A stretch of DNA of 64,000 nucleotides from Calliopum simillimum (taxonomy: Eukaryota; Arthropoda; Insecta; Diptera; Lauxaniidae): contig OX638370.1 in NCBI GenBank assembly GCA_951812925.1, forward strand, positions 48,363,948 through 48,427,947. The letters are read 5' to 3'. The notes beneath the pieces were generated by a model. That model saw only the letters and a program-made list of their open reading frames with translations, did not search any database and was not told the origin of the DNA. Below, in pieces: positions 10,560-21,509 of the stretch. The position numbers and the translations under genes were made by a program. Each line of letters starts with the position of its first letter. The stretch's first letter is position 1.

Positions 10560-11100
10560 TGTCTACTGCCGTACATATGAAAAACCGCATTATCTCCATT
10601 TTTGTCAACTCGAGATATTAAGGCAAACGCTTTTTCTGGTAATTCTTGAATGTTTTTAAATATTTAAATATTGTAACACCTGATTTAGGGTAATTCAGGG
10701 ATGCTCTTTTTAATGGTGCAATTTTCAAAAATCAAAAATAACCCTTTCAAAGTTTTCACTGGAGATAATCAAAAATTTTCACCACATCACTTGAGCGTAC
10801 ATATAAAAAACAGCATTATGGACATAATCAAAAGATAATAATTAGTCGTTGAATTTATGAGAAGCGTACATGAAAAAAACGCATTATCTCCGCAAAATTG
10901 GAGATTATCAAAATTTCTGGTATTCTTGGGCTAGACAAACACGAAAATTGGTGGATAATCAAGCTTATCTCAAAACCTATTTATTCGATTAAAATAGTGT
11001 TTGCAGTTTTAAATAGAGAATTTTTTTAAGAATCGGACGGTATAAAAAATTCAATTTTCGAAAAAAAGGAGATAATGCGGTTTTTCTATTTATCTATGGA
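10560..11100. repeat. degenerate repeats with the motif CGCATTATCTCC
   Basis: The motif gcattatctcc or variants follows gtacatatgaaaaa near 10575-10597, gtacatataaaaaa near 10800, and gtacatgaaaaaaa near 10868. It is inverted as ggagataatgcggttttt near 11069-11088. Spacing is irregular, so this is a scattered rather than a clean tandem array. Confidence 0.5.
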
Positions 11101-11102
11101 AA

Positions 11103-12148
11103 TCATATATTTTGAAAACCAAATGTTTTTAAAAATTTTATAAAATTTGGCACACTGATTACTTTACTTACTTCATAACCAATAACTTGCGGGATTGAAA
11201 TCGACCTACTCCCTATGCATATGATTATAAGACTGCCTCGAGACGTTGTTAAGTTTTGCCTCAGGAAGTACTGTGTCAAATTTTCAACATACATTCTAAA
11301 GTTTCAGTAACTTTACTTAATCCTGTTATGTTAAAGGTGCGTGGCACTTTCACTAGTTTAATTCCATAAGTCGATGAAATCGAACATCATAAAAATCAAT
11401 ATCATAAAAAAAACAGAAAGTTTAAAACTCCCTATGCCTAGAATTATTTCAGCGAATAAGCAAATTGAAATTTTTATTTTTTCAATAGAGATTTTCTATA
11501 ACTTTAAGAGCTTTTAAGTCTCGACCTTTAATATGCTCGTATATACTTATGTAGTATAAATTCTATCATTCATTGCGTTGCCATTTTGTTGATAGAGCTC
11601 CATACAAAAGGGTTGAATGTGAGTATACATTTTTTTCTTCCCCATTATAGCCTTGGCTGTAAACACAGTTTTTCTACGTATTTCTCGATAATAATTTGTG
11701 TCGCCATAAACATGGCTTTGTGTGTTTTTCCTTTTTTTTTTTGGCCATTTGTGCGTTCAATGTTGCAGCTAAAAACGAGATAAGCGTCCTTTTGTTAGCC
11801 CCTTTTTTTGCGCTGATGCTGTTCAACTTCATTCATGCGCCATGGCAAAGCATAAAAAATCGTTTCGGATAAAGCGGATAATAATGGTTGCAGCAAAATA
11901 TGTGCGGCCAATAAACGATTTAGCCCATTTTTATAAGTTTTACAAAAACAAAACAAACCAAAAAACCAACAAAAATAACAAATAAAAAACTAAAATTCTG
12001 ATACAGAATATGATGTTTTATGCCAAAAAACAGTTTTAGGTGTAAGATACATAAGATCATTTATCTCAAAGAGGCGTAATAACTTTATTATTTTTTAATA
12101 TACATACATATGTATACATATATGCATTTAAATTTATGTATGTATATC
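11103..12148. other. AT-rich stretch, no gene seen
   Basis: Open frames are short and without recognisable domains. An A-rich run (aaaacaaaac...) lies near 11940-11990 and TATG/ACATA microsatellite near 12100-12145. Confidence 0.5.
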
Positions 12149-13362
12149 CAGAGATGTGAAAACTACAAAATACATTTATTTCAAATGCAAATATAAAATA
12201 CAAAATACCTATTTCTATTTTGTATTTAAATACCTTTTTTAAAAAAGTAAGTATTTGTATTTTATTTGAAATACTTTTACATATGTATATTAATACGAGT
12301 AGGGTAAGGGAGGGAAATATGGACCACCCATTTTTCTTTTTTAAATAAAACCCAAAATACATAAAACAAATCAGTTATTTTTATGTCATCCAGTAAAGGA
12401 AACAATTTACCTTTATTCTGATTCACTTTTAGATAAATATGTCATCAGGATAAAGAAAAAAAATTAAAAAACTGAAAATACTCAAAATGAAGATAAAAAT
12501 AAAGTGTAGTGTAATATGGACCATATAGTTCATTTGGTACAGAAGTTGCATATAAAAGTGTCACTTCCACATTCGGCACATTTTTCATGACTCCAAGAAC
12601 GTCAGATTACACATTCAACCCAAAATTCGCCACGTCGATCTTCTGAGTAAAGGGTATTACATTATATGCATTTTTCATCTTTTTTTTCCTTTGTAGTTAA
12701 CGAATTACAAATAATGACCATCATACTCGTCATGAAAACTACAGCTAGATTCCCCATCTGAAAAAGATGATAAATACATTTGTTTTTGAGGCTTTTTTCT
12801 TTGGTGGTCCATATTACCCACAGCACGTGTTGGTGAAATAAATGGTTTTTTTATCAAAAACTCTTTTGGTTAATGAACTTATTTGTGTTAATAAATTATA
12901 AATGGTATTCACTGACCTTAGATAATTAACCATTTATTTAAAAACGCGATGTCTTTAAAGTGAAATAATGAAATATACTCACTAGAAAAAAATTATCACT
13001 GATCTTTTTTTTAGAAAAAACTACTTTACAGAAACATGCGACTTCACCGAAAGCTAAAATCGCCCTATTATAAGCTTTAGGTATTAGCGTTAAGTTTGAA
13101 CATGAATAATCCTATGTATGCAGTAGGAAATATCCGTGTGGTCCGTATTACCCACGTAGTCCATATTTCCCTCCCTTACCCTACATACTTTTTTTTTATA
13201 ATTTAAAAATTCTTTTTTTTAGAATTTTTTGTTTCCCTCTTCATATTTGTCATTAATTTAACCCGTGTTGCAGTTAACAGTTATGTAAATAATTTTTATT
13301 TTTTTTTTCAAACCCATGGTATTTGTATTTGAAATACCAAAATTACTTTTTTCACATCTCTG
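12149..13362. repeat. MITE with ends CAGAGATGTGAAAA, split by a nested element
   Basis: The ends cagagatgtgaaaa (12149) and ttttcacatctctg (to 13362) are inverted repeats, followed inward by related aaatac.. blocks. Removing the nested element at 12302-13181 leaves an original of about 330 bp. Confidence 0.6.
12302..13181 (+). mobile_element. TA-flanked non-autonomous element, family D copy 1 (880 bp)
   Basis: The ends are gggtaagggagggaaatatg and its inverse, each next to TA (12300-12301, 13182-13183). Inside are gtggtccatattaccc and a block with agcacgtgttggtgaaataa, plus tgcatacataggat-like sequence near the right end. Copies 2 and 3 lie at 23685-24205 (inverted, truncated) and 29226-29888 (3' end lost). 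It has no open frame of interest and is probably a Tc1/mariner-type non-autonomous element, judging only from the TA flanks. Confidence 0.75.
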
Positions 13363-13953
13363 TGTATATCAAAAAAAAATTTGTATTTATTTTATTTATT
13401 TTAAATATAGGTATTTAAAGAGAACAAAATAAACTATACTTTGTGGTGCTTAGCACAAACAGTGTCTAAAAAACTTTTTTTGTACCTATTTCCACGATTA
13501 CACCCAAAAATCTGTAAGAGGGCGTCAAAAAACTGAGCTTAAATTTTTTTTTCAATTTTTTTGAGGTCATTCAGAGGTGGCGGAGGGCTGATTTATGCAA
13601 AATCTCAAACTAATGCGGCTTTTATTTTATTACGATCCCAAAAATGCTCCGAATGAGATGTACGATATATCAAATTTTTCATCCTGAGTCAAGGCATATA
13701 CAAAAAAAATAAAAATTGGATCCTAAAATCAACGACATATTGTTTTTTTTTTAGCTAAAAAACCCTCAAAAATCATTTTTTCCAAATTTCAACCAACTGT
13801 AAAACTCTGAATCTTAATTTTGGATAAAACGTTTTGTTCCAAGGTCACCATGAAATCACTTAAGGAACAAGACACGCTGCACGCGCTGCCTTTTTCTACT
13901 GGAGCCTTAAAACGGATTGTTCTTGAAAAGTTTTTTTTTTCTTACCTAAATTA
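13363..13953. other. AT-rich stretch, nothing recognised
   Basis: No coding signal, tandem repeat or inverted repeat of note was seen between the MITE end and the mariner. Confidence 0.5.
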
Positions 13954-15209
13954 TGGGTGTACAACTTAAAAACCGGAATTTTTTAGCGAAATTTGATGCT
14001 TTATTGTGGAAAAATGTTACAATATATTTTATTCAAAGTATTGTCCATTGGAAGCTACAACATTTCCCCATCTTTCAGGCAATTTATGAATTCCATCCCA
14101 AAAAAATTGCGCCGGCTTGGCGGCCAAAAATGAATCGAGCCAATTTTCGATATCTTGAACTTAAGTGAACCGCATTCTGCATTGATCGGAACAAATCGTA
14201 GTCTGATGGTGCAAGGTCTGGGCTATAATGCGGGTGAGGCAAAATTTGTATAGATTTCCCATCCGTTGTTTTCCAGGTAATTTTTGACTGGGGCAGCAAT
14301 ATGTGGCCGAGCGTTATCGTGACTCATGTCTGGTCGCATACGTTGGCCGCTCTGCCTGGATTTTCTGTTTCAATCGGAACAATTGTTGACGATAGAGTTG
14401 AGCATTAATGGTTTGGCCACCTGGCAACAGCTCATAATGGATCACACCTAGCTGGTCCCACCAAATACAGAGCATTACCTTCGAAGCGTGAATATTTGGC
14501 TTCGGTTGTGATGGGCCGGCCTCACCTTTCTTGACATACACTGTTTTGGGCTTGGGATTATCGTAATGGATCCACTTGTCATCGCCAGTGACAATACGAT
14601 GCAAAAAACCCTTCCTTTTGTGGCGTTCAAGCAGCATTTCGGACATCAAAAATCGGCGTTCAACGTCCCTTGGCTTCAACTCGTATGGCACCCAATTTCC
14701 CATCTTTTAAAAATATCCCAAGGCTTTCACACGTCTGGAAATTATTGCTCAATCAACTCCCAATGATTCTGCAAGTTCTTCTTGCGTTTTACATGAATCT
14801 TGATCGAATAATGCCTCTAATTCTTCATCTTCAAAGTTTTTCGGCTGACCAGGACGTTCTTTGTCTTCGACATCAAAATCACCACTTTTAAACCGTCGAA
14901 ACCACTCACGACAGCTTGATTCAGCTGGAGCATAGTCCCCATAAACTTCTACAAGCAAACTATGACTTTCCGCAGCAGTTTTCTTTGAAAAACAGAACCT
15001 CCCGCAAATGCTGTCTTTTTCTCCAATTTTCGAAGTTATTCATCGTGAAAAATAATAATGATGCACACGAGATAAAATTGTTTTGTTGACTGATTTTGAC
15101 AGCTGTCAAATGTACCTTCAAAATAACATATATATAAAGTTCGAGCTTTCACGATATTTGTTAGTACGGACATCCACCGTCAAATTCCGGTTTTTAAGTT
15201 GTACACCAA
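13954..15209 (-). mobile_element. full-length decayed mariner (1256 bp)
   Basis: Terminal inverted repeats of 28 bp with one mismatch (left tgggtgtacaacttaaaaac, right end the inverse of ttggtgtacaacttaaaaac) are flanked by TA at 13952-13953 and 15210-15211. Length is normal for mariner. The family differs from the element at 4255: only the tgtacaac core of the ends is shared. The transposase is on the minus strand and broken. Confidence 0.93.
14029..15043 (-). pseudogene. mariner transposase pseudogene (D,D34D type)
   Basis: The ATG complement is at 15041-15043 and the stop at 14029-14031, about 338 codons, the normal size. Recognisable parts, in different frames, are HLREVLFF, MLVEVYGDYAP, EWFRRFKSGDFDVEDKERPG, the first Asp in IVTGDDKWIHY, CIWWDQLGVIHYELLPGGQ, HDNARPH with Asp2, SPDLAPSDYDLFRSM with Asp3, and the tail LPERW...VASNGQYFE. 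At least three frameshifts separate these blocks (near 14960-15000, 14250-14330 and 14120-14170). The order and motifs are those of the mauritiana/cecropia side of mariner; the subfamily is a guess. Confidence 0.9.
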
Positions 15210-15829
15210 TAAAAAAATGAATATGACAAGTGTACTCCCGAATTAAAGGAATCAATAAAGCCATAAAACAGGCAAAATGAGAAAGCCTTCGAAACAGCTC
15301 CGATTTTGATGATCTGTTTCTTAAAAATTTGTTTTTTCGTATGGTCTTCTCGCCTTTTACGATTTAAAATTGTATTTTTCTCAAGAATGCCTATAGCGAT
15401 TTTGGTGAAATTTTGTAAAATGATGCACATTAGCACATAATGAAGAGTGAGTTAGGCTTTAACTTTGTACATAGTCATGAGAAGGTGTGACACCACCCTT
15501 AATTTTAAATTTAATCCGTTCATATATCGCGAACCATACAAAATATTTTGATAAAATTTGGTGCACAGCTACTGATGAACAAAAGAGGGCGATTCGGATT
15601 CAGCATCGCAAAATACATCGAAAATTACTATTTTTATTTTTGTATTTATATATTTTTTTTAGTTTCAGAACATTTTTTAAAAAATATAAATAGTTCAATC
15701 CCAGCTCCAAAATGTTTCTGATTTTAAATAATAAAAAAAAAACAATTTTTAAAAAAAATCATCAATATCGGAGCTCTTCTTGAGAACTTCCGACAAAAAG
15801 GCTTAACAGACTCCACTATTAATAGACTA

Positions 15830-15975
15830 AGAGCTGAGCACGAAAAAATGGAAAAACTAGGTGTAGTGGAAATTTATATGGGAATCGATAGCTTGGGACA
15901 TGTTTATTACAAGTCCATCAGCCTGCCGTACTAAATCGGTTGCCTTAGTTTTTCCATTTTTTCGTGCTCAGCTCT
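15830..15975. repeat. small TIR unit, 146 bp, 30-bp arms
   Basis: agagctgagcacgaaaaaat plus ggaaaaacta (15830-15859) is matched by its inverse at 15946-15975. The interior is about 85 bp and non-coding. It is a candidate MITE. Confidence 0.6.
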
Positions 15976-16203
15976 CTGCTTATAATGAGGATTCCAAAAA
16001 AAATTATAAAAGGGTATATAAATAGAAACCTTTTTGATACCGAGGTCAAAAATACACGGAAAAAACTAAACCGTAAAAATTAATTGAAAATCTTAGTATG
16101 TTTAACTGATTTTTTCAGTAACTGTGGGCCCATAGAGAAAAACCGTATTTCTTACTGATAACACACAGTAATTTTTTTAAAAATATAAAAAATGAATGTT
16201 TGT

Positions 16204-16272
16204 TGATGGTGTCGAACCTAAGACCTTTGGGTTTCTAAGCGACGCTCTAACCACTGAGCTACTGTAGCACTT
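16204..16272 (-). ncRNA. tRNA-like / SINE head remnant
   Basis: Read on the minus strand it contains gtagctcagtggttagagcg, which fits a Pol III A box, and ggttcgacacc, which fits a B box, at tRNA-like spacing. The anticodon arm and T stem do not pair properly, so it is not a functional tRNA. A degenerate tRNA-derived SINE or tRNA pseudogene is the best reading. Confidence 0.45.
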
Positions 16273-16660
16273 TCATTTCTATAGCTTATTGTTTAATTTA
16301 AATTATTTTTCAAATAAATTTTTTACAATCTCAATCAGTAATAATTGAAATGTATTCTGAGCAAATATTGCAGAGTTCACTGACATTTTTTTCATGCGAC
16401 AAGTTTTTACTTCTCTATTCAATAGTTTTCATTGTTTATCTCTGTACTTTTTGTAAATTAAACCACGTACTTCGACTCTCTAGACCATGTATAATCAGAA
16501 TATAATACTTACAAAATCGTATCGGATTCTCCTTGCGTTTTTCTATACTTCCTATGTTGCGGCATTATCTCCATATAAAACAAAAAATTAAAAATTTCAA
16601 AAAATAATACTTCAAACAAAAATAAAAATAGTAATTTTCGATGTATTTTGCAATGCTTAC

Positions 16661-19036
16661 CCAACAAACAATTTTATAACCTTTTCAATTCTTAGCTTGG
16701 AAAAAGTTAATTTTCAAATGTTTTCAAATATTATTTTTGGAAAATACTCGTTATTTTTTTATTATTTTTAAAATTTATTTGCAAGGTTAAAATCAGCAAT
16801 TAGAAAAATGTTTATTTCCAAAAGTTTCAATAATTTTTTCCAAACATTCGAAAAAATTTAAATTTTATTTTTTCAATGACTATCAACTTGCAATCAATCT
16901 ATGTCTAACTAAGTTTTGTTATTCATGAAAGGTAAAAAACTTCTCTTTAAATCAGCATTAAAATTAAATTTTTTATTTAGTTGCAGTAGATCATCTTCTT
17001 GATAAGGAATTGCAATCCATAAAACCGGATTCGGCATAATTTAACCGGATCCGGAGTTGTAGAGGCACTACGGATAAGAGATTCGACCCTGTTAATTGCT
17101 GAAAGATCACTAAAGTTCATTCTCGAGGAGTTGTGTAGTCAAGACACAGTCTTTAGTGCTGAATTATCTGAGGCATTGCGTAAGAGCATAAAAGAACGCA
17201 CTATGGTAACAGGACTATTAATATATTTACTGAATCCAATTTACTGAAGTCTACAATGCCGAAAAAAAGTTATGCGCCTAGAAATGAAAAAAAAAAAAAC
17301 TTAGAAAGTGTTATTCAAGATTATACTGATATAAGAACGTAACAAAAATGATCGGAAACTCAGTTTATTTAAACAATAGGCCTTGGTACCTTCCATATAC
17401 TTAAAGTTTTCAAAATGCTGTAGTGAAAGTGTTATTTGAAGTTATGTAAAAAAAATTCGTACTTATACTAGAAATAGTTAGCGAAAGCTCTGAACAAAAA
17501 CAAGGCGAACTTAGACAACAAGGCATGACATGACAAAAATTTTCGTAATGATGCAGTATACATAGGGCATATAACTTTTGCTTAAATTTTGTTATTCCGC
17601 CCACACAATGTTTTTTCTTTAGACTTCAGCCTACCTAATGGGCAAATCCTGTTTGCGATATTACTTGCTTCAAAGTACATCATATATATTTTTTCATGTA
17701 TTCGTTGGAAATATTTCTAGATTTTTTCTTAAAAATTATATTGAGGGTATGGAATGCAAGCTCAGAATATGCATTTTACTATAAAAATAATAGCGGTTTT
17801 AATTCAGTTAAAATTTCCTTAAGCACAGTAAAATCTAACACATATACTGAGTCCCTACGATAAAAATTTTGAAAATGTAGTGTAAGCGCTTATTTATGGA
17901 AAATAAACGCTGGTTAAGGCCTTTTAAAGGCATTTTAATCTCTTTGGGGTATTTTTTTTTTAGATTGTATACTACAATAAATAAAAAACAAAGAAAAACA
18001 TCCCAAAGCACACAAAAAATATCAATTTGTTTGAGGTTACCATCAAACTCTAAAATGTTTTCTTTTTTTGTTTGTTATATTTTTTAGATTGTTAAAATTT
18101 CGAATTTTTACACTTTGTGGAAATAAGATTTTTTTTCATTTTTTTTTTTTTTGTGCAATGTTCGGTCTTGCACAGAATTTATTTTACAAATGTTTTTTTT
18201 TTTATTTTTCGATAAATTTTATCCTTTGGTGAATCTATTGGTTGCCCCTGTTAGAGCCAATTACATAGGCAAAAACAAGAAAGTAATAAATGGCGAAAAA
18301 ATTTAATTTTTTTTGATCCAGTACTTTTTTGTTAGGTTAATCGAGGTTATTCACAGCTGAAGTGGGGGAATGAGATCGATTTTTGCCAATTTGTGAAAAT
18401 TTAACACAATTGAATTTTGTACGTATAAAAATTGGTGACAAAAGCTGTGCTAAAATGTATTTTTTATACAAAGAGAATGAATTAATGTATGCAATGATGG
18501 CTCTCGATGTTGAAAAATGCAAGGCACATTTTATTTATTCTTCATGTAGGTAATTAGTTCTGTAATTTTGATACTCCATTGGCTAGCCGTTAAGTTGGAG
18601 AAATTATACAGAGCTTTTATTTATAACTTCGCGGCGAGTCGACGTGTGTATACTTTCTCAAAGTACTTGCAACTTGCGCGTAAATTGGTTTTTGTAAGTT
18701 TCGAAAAACCAAATAAAAATTTTAAAAAATGTTCGACATCTCTTCAATTTTCTGCTATACTGCCGGGTATTACGTAAACTTAGCCCGGTTAGAGAATGTG
18801 TTCAATACACGGAGAGAAAAGATTTACTAAAAACTACGCTGAGGATAGCTCCCAAAACTATTTAGGATTGTTTTCAGCTCAAAATTCTCTTTGTGTATGA
18901 GCAACAGTTCGTTTGTGAATATATTACATAATTAGATTCGTAATGTGCCTCCAGAATTGGCTAAAATATAAAATCAATAAACACACGCACTTATATGAAG
19001 AATTGTATTGTAATAAAAATAAAAACTTATTAGACG
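16661..19036. other. AT-rich stretch, no gene seen; relic of 125-bp repeats at 17341-17605
   Basis: No domain is recognisable in any frame. Around 17341-17605, phrases such as taccttccatatacttaaag, tttcaaaatgctgtagtg and gcgaactta recall the array units of the composite repeat but are strongly diverged. Confidence 0.45.
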
Positions 19037-19602
19037 AGGAGCCGACAATAAAATTTTCGGAATGTTTTGCCGTCATCGCGGATTTTGATCAATATTAATA
19101 TTAATCGATGGTAAATTTCATAACCATTCAGAAAAAATCCGGCCGACCAAATTTTTTGGCCGAAAATGACGGGCAGACCTATTTTAATGGTGCGACAGTG
19201 GGTACTTCCGGAAGTTTCTAAGCTCGCATACCAAGATATTTTTAAATTTGACATTAAAACACGTAAATTAAAAAAAAAAAAACAAATTTCCGTGATAACA
19301 GAGAAATTGTACCCACCATTAAAATAGGTCTGCCGGTCATTTCCGGCAAAAAAAAAATTGGTCGGCCGGATTTTTTCTGAATGGTTATGAAATTTACCAT
19401 CGATTAATATTAATATTGATCAAAATCCGCGATGACGGCAAAACATTCTGAAAATTTAATAATTAAAAAACCATTTAAAAATATTTCTGCCAGGCTACAA
19501 CCATGCTGACCAAGCTTCTCTTATGTGGCTTAGTGTAAACTACCATTTTGCATTAAAAATTTCAGAATCCGCGATGACGGCGCTTTTAGTATTGCCGGCT
19601 CC
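19037..19602. repeat. double-layered inverted-repeat element (566 bp)
   Basis: The outer ends ggagccgacaata (19037) and tattgccggctcc (to 19602) are inverted. Near them the block cgtcatcgcggatt is also inverted. An inner pair of arms (about 19057-19195 and 19305-19455) shares aatattaatattaatcgatg, ggtaaatttcataaccattc and attttaatggtg. So one block, ccgcgatgacggc, occurs three times. It is a likely MITE with partial arm duplication. Confidence 0.7.
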
Positions 19603-20029
19603 CGGACTATATTAAATGACTGGGAAATAAAAATAAAATCCCATATCATTGGATTTATGTTTTTTTATGTTTAACACAGCATAAAATCTTGTACGTCATG
19701 CTTGTAAAAATTTTATTTATTTCTTATGATTTATGTGCTTATGACAAGACGACATAATAGCTCATATGATATTTACAGTGTTGACAAACTTTAGGCGCCA
19801 GGTGTTAGCAGTTTTTTTCAAATTCATATGCTAAATATAATAATAGTTTAAATTGACTTAAATAAAGATTATTAAATAAGACGCTTTAGTATTTTTTTTA
19901 ATTGAGTGCACATAAATCATCCCACACAAGAGAGCGATAACATCCGATATTTCGGATGCATGCAGCTTATTTATATCTTTGTAGGTTTTATTGCAACTTT
20001 AATATTAAACTAGTAAGGGTGGTATCTTT

Positions 20030-20960
20030 GGCCTGTCCAAAAACTAAATACCCTACACTGCATTTCAAGAATATTATTAGGAGAGTATAAGAACATATTG
20101 CTTATATGGGAAGTGCCACGCCCTCACCTTCGAGCTTACCTTGATTTTGCGTAGAGCTTGCATTTACTGTTCTGAGTGTTTGAGTAAAATTCGGTAAGGT
20201 TTTCTTAAAAAAATCTTTCAGTATAGCATTTTGAAACTTTCGCTTATATGGAAGGTGCCACGCCCTCTTATCCTACTTCGTCTTCTTTAAGCTCAGAGCT
20301 TACAATTAATGTTCTTCGTGTTTGAGTGAAATTTGGTTGGATTATCTCAAAAAACACTTTGTTATTATATAATTTGGAAACTTTTGCTTATATGAGAGGT
20401 GCCACGCCATCTTGTCCGAGTTAACCTAGATCTTGCGTATAGCTTGCATTTATAGATCCGAGTGTTTGAGTGTAATTTGGTTGGGTTATCTCAAAAAACA
20501 CTTTCCGTATAAAATTTTGAAACTTTTGTTTATATATGAAGTTCGAATTCGCCTAGTTTTTTCTCAGAGCTTATACTTACTTTCCCTAGTATTTATATGT
20601 ATTTTGCTTCTGTTATTGCAAATAATGCTCTTATTTTTTCATTTCGAATATATTTTTTGTATGGGCGGTAGGCGTGTCCGTTGACCGATTTCGCTCATTT
20701 TAAATCCTCCGAACTATCTTTGGTGACGGAGGTAGTGTACCAAATTTCATTGAAATATCGTGGTCAGTTTTCCCAAAAAGTGTATTTCAACACACAGCCA
20801 GCCAGCCATCCAGCCAGCCAGCCAGACAGACGGACATGGCTATATCGACTCAGGAGGTGACGGCGATCAAGAATATATATACTTTTCTATATCTGCCACG
20901 CCTCCTTCTCTGCGTTACAAACGGAAGGACAAAGTGAATATACCCTGGGTGTAGGGTATA
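20030..20960 (-). repeat. composite TATACCC repeat, copy 2 (inverted)
   Basis: Read on the minus strand it matches 2823-3682 from end to end: tatacccta...cagggtat, cttccgtttgtaacgcagag, tcgatatagccatgtccgtc, the gctggctgg run, the cgccta.cgcccatacaaaa block, and four array units (about 20095-20600) with gggcgtggcac. It ends near tagggtatttagtttttgga. Two near-complete copies with the same ends define the element. Confidence 0.72.
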
Positions 20961-21124
20961 AAAAAATCAACAGGAGTTGAGAATAGAAAATTGTTTATGT
21001 GCTCATTAGGATTTTTCCAAATTTTTTGTTTTGTTGGTCATTGGGGATGGTATTAAATAATACATTCATGTAAGACTTGCAAAAATAACAAAAAAATACA
21101 CAAAAACAGACATTTTTTTATGCT

Positions 21125-21220
21125 TTCACTCTGACCTTCCTTATGTATCGCAGAGAAGGAGGCGTGGTAGATAAGTATAGAAAAGTGTATATGAGAAGAT
21201 ATTATCATAACCGTATGTGT
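21125..21220 (+). repeat. 5' fragment of the composite TATACCC repeat
   Basis: It carries ctttcactctgaccttcctt, cgcagagaaggaggcgtgg and the following gtagataagtatag, matching the first 100 bp of the composite repeat. The rest is absent. Confidence 0.55.
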
Positions 21221-21230
21221 AAAAACACAA

Positions 21231-21508
21231 GCCCACAGAAAAAAGAAAAGTATCCTGCGCAAAAGATCAGACCACCTGAGCTTTATGTTTTCGGGGTCGC
21301 TGCATCCGAATATGATGCCAGAATAGCGAAGTTGGTTCGCGTTTTTTCAGAAACTAGCAAAAATCTGTAATTTTCAGCATTATTGTTGATTTCTGAAAAA
21401 ACGCGAACCAACTTCGCTATTCTGGCAACATATTCAGATTCAGCAACCCCGAAAACATAAAGTTCAGGTGGTCTGATCTTTCGCGCAGGGTACTTTTTTT
21501 TGTGGGCC
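21231..21508. repeat. hairpin-forming inverted repeat, arms about 122 bp
   Basis: The left arm 21231-21354 (gcccacag...tttcagaaa) and right arm 21388-21508 are near-perfect inverses with a loop of about 33 bp. Shared blocks include gatcagaccacctga, ttatgttttcgggg and agaatagcgaagttggttcg. Because of the palindrome, both strands encode the same peptide stretch (PPELYVFGVA, ARIAKLVRVFSE); that is not evidence of a gene. Confidence 0.8.
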
Positions 21509-21509
21509 T

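Larger units (their letters stand above)
15601..16660. repeat. inverted-repeat element, short arms about 45 bp
   Basis: The block agcatcgcaaaatacatcga...tttttgt (15601-15645) returns inverted at 16617-16660. The arm sequence is related to inner-arm sequence of the kn-intron element at 36482-37442. A small MITE-like unit (15830-15975) and a tRNA-like segment (16204-16272) lie between the arms. Confidence 0.55.
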
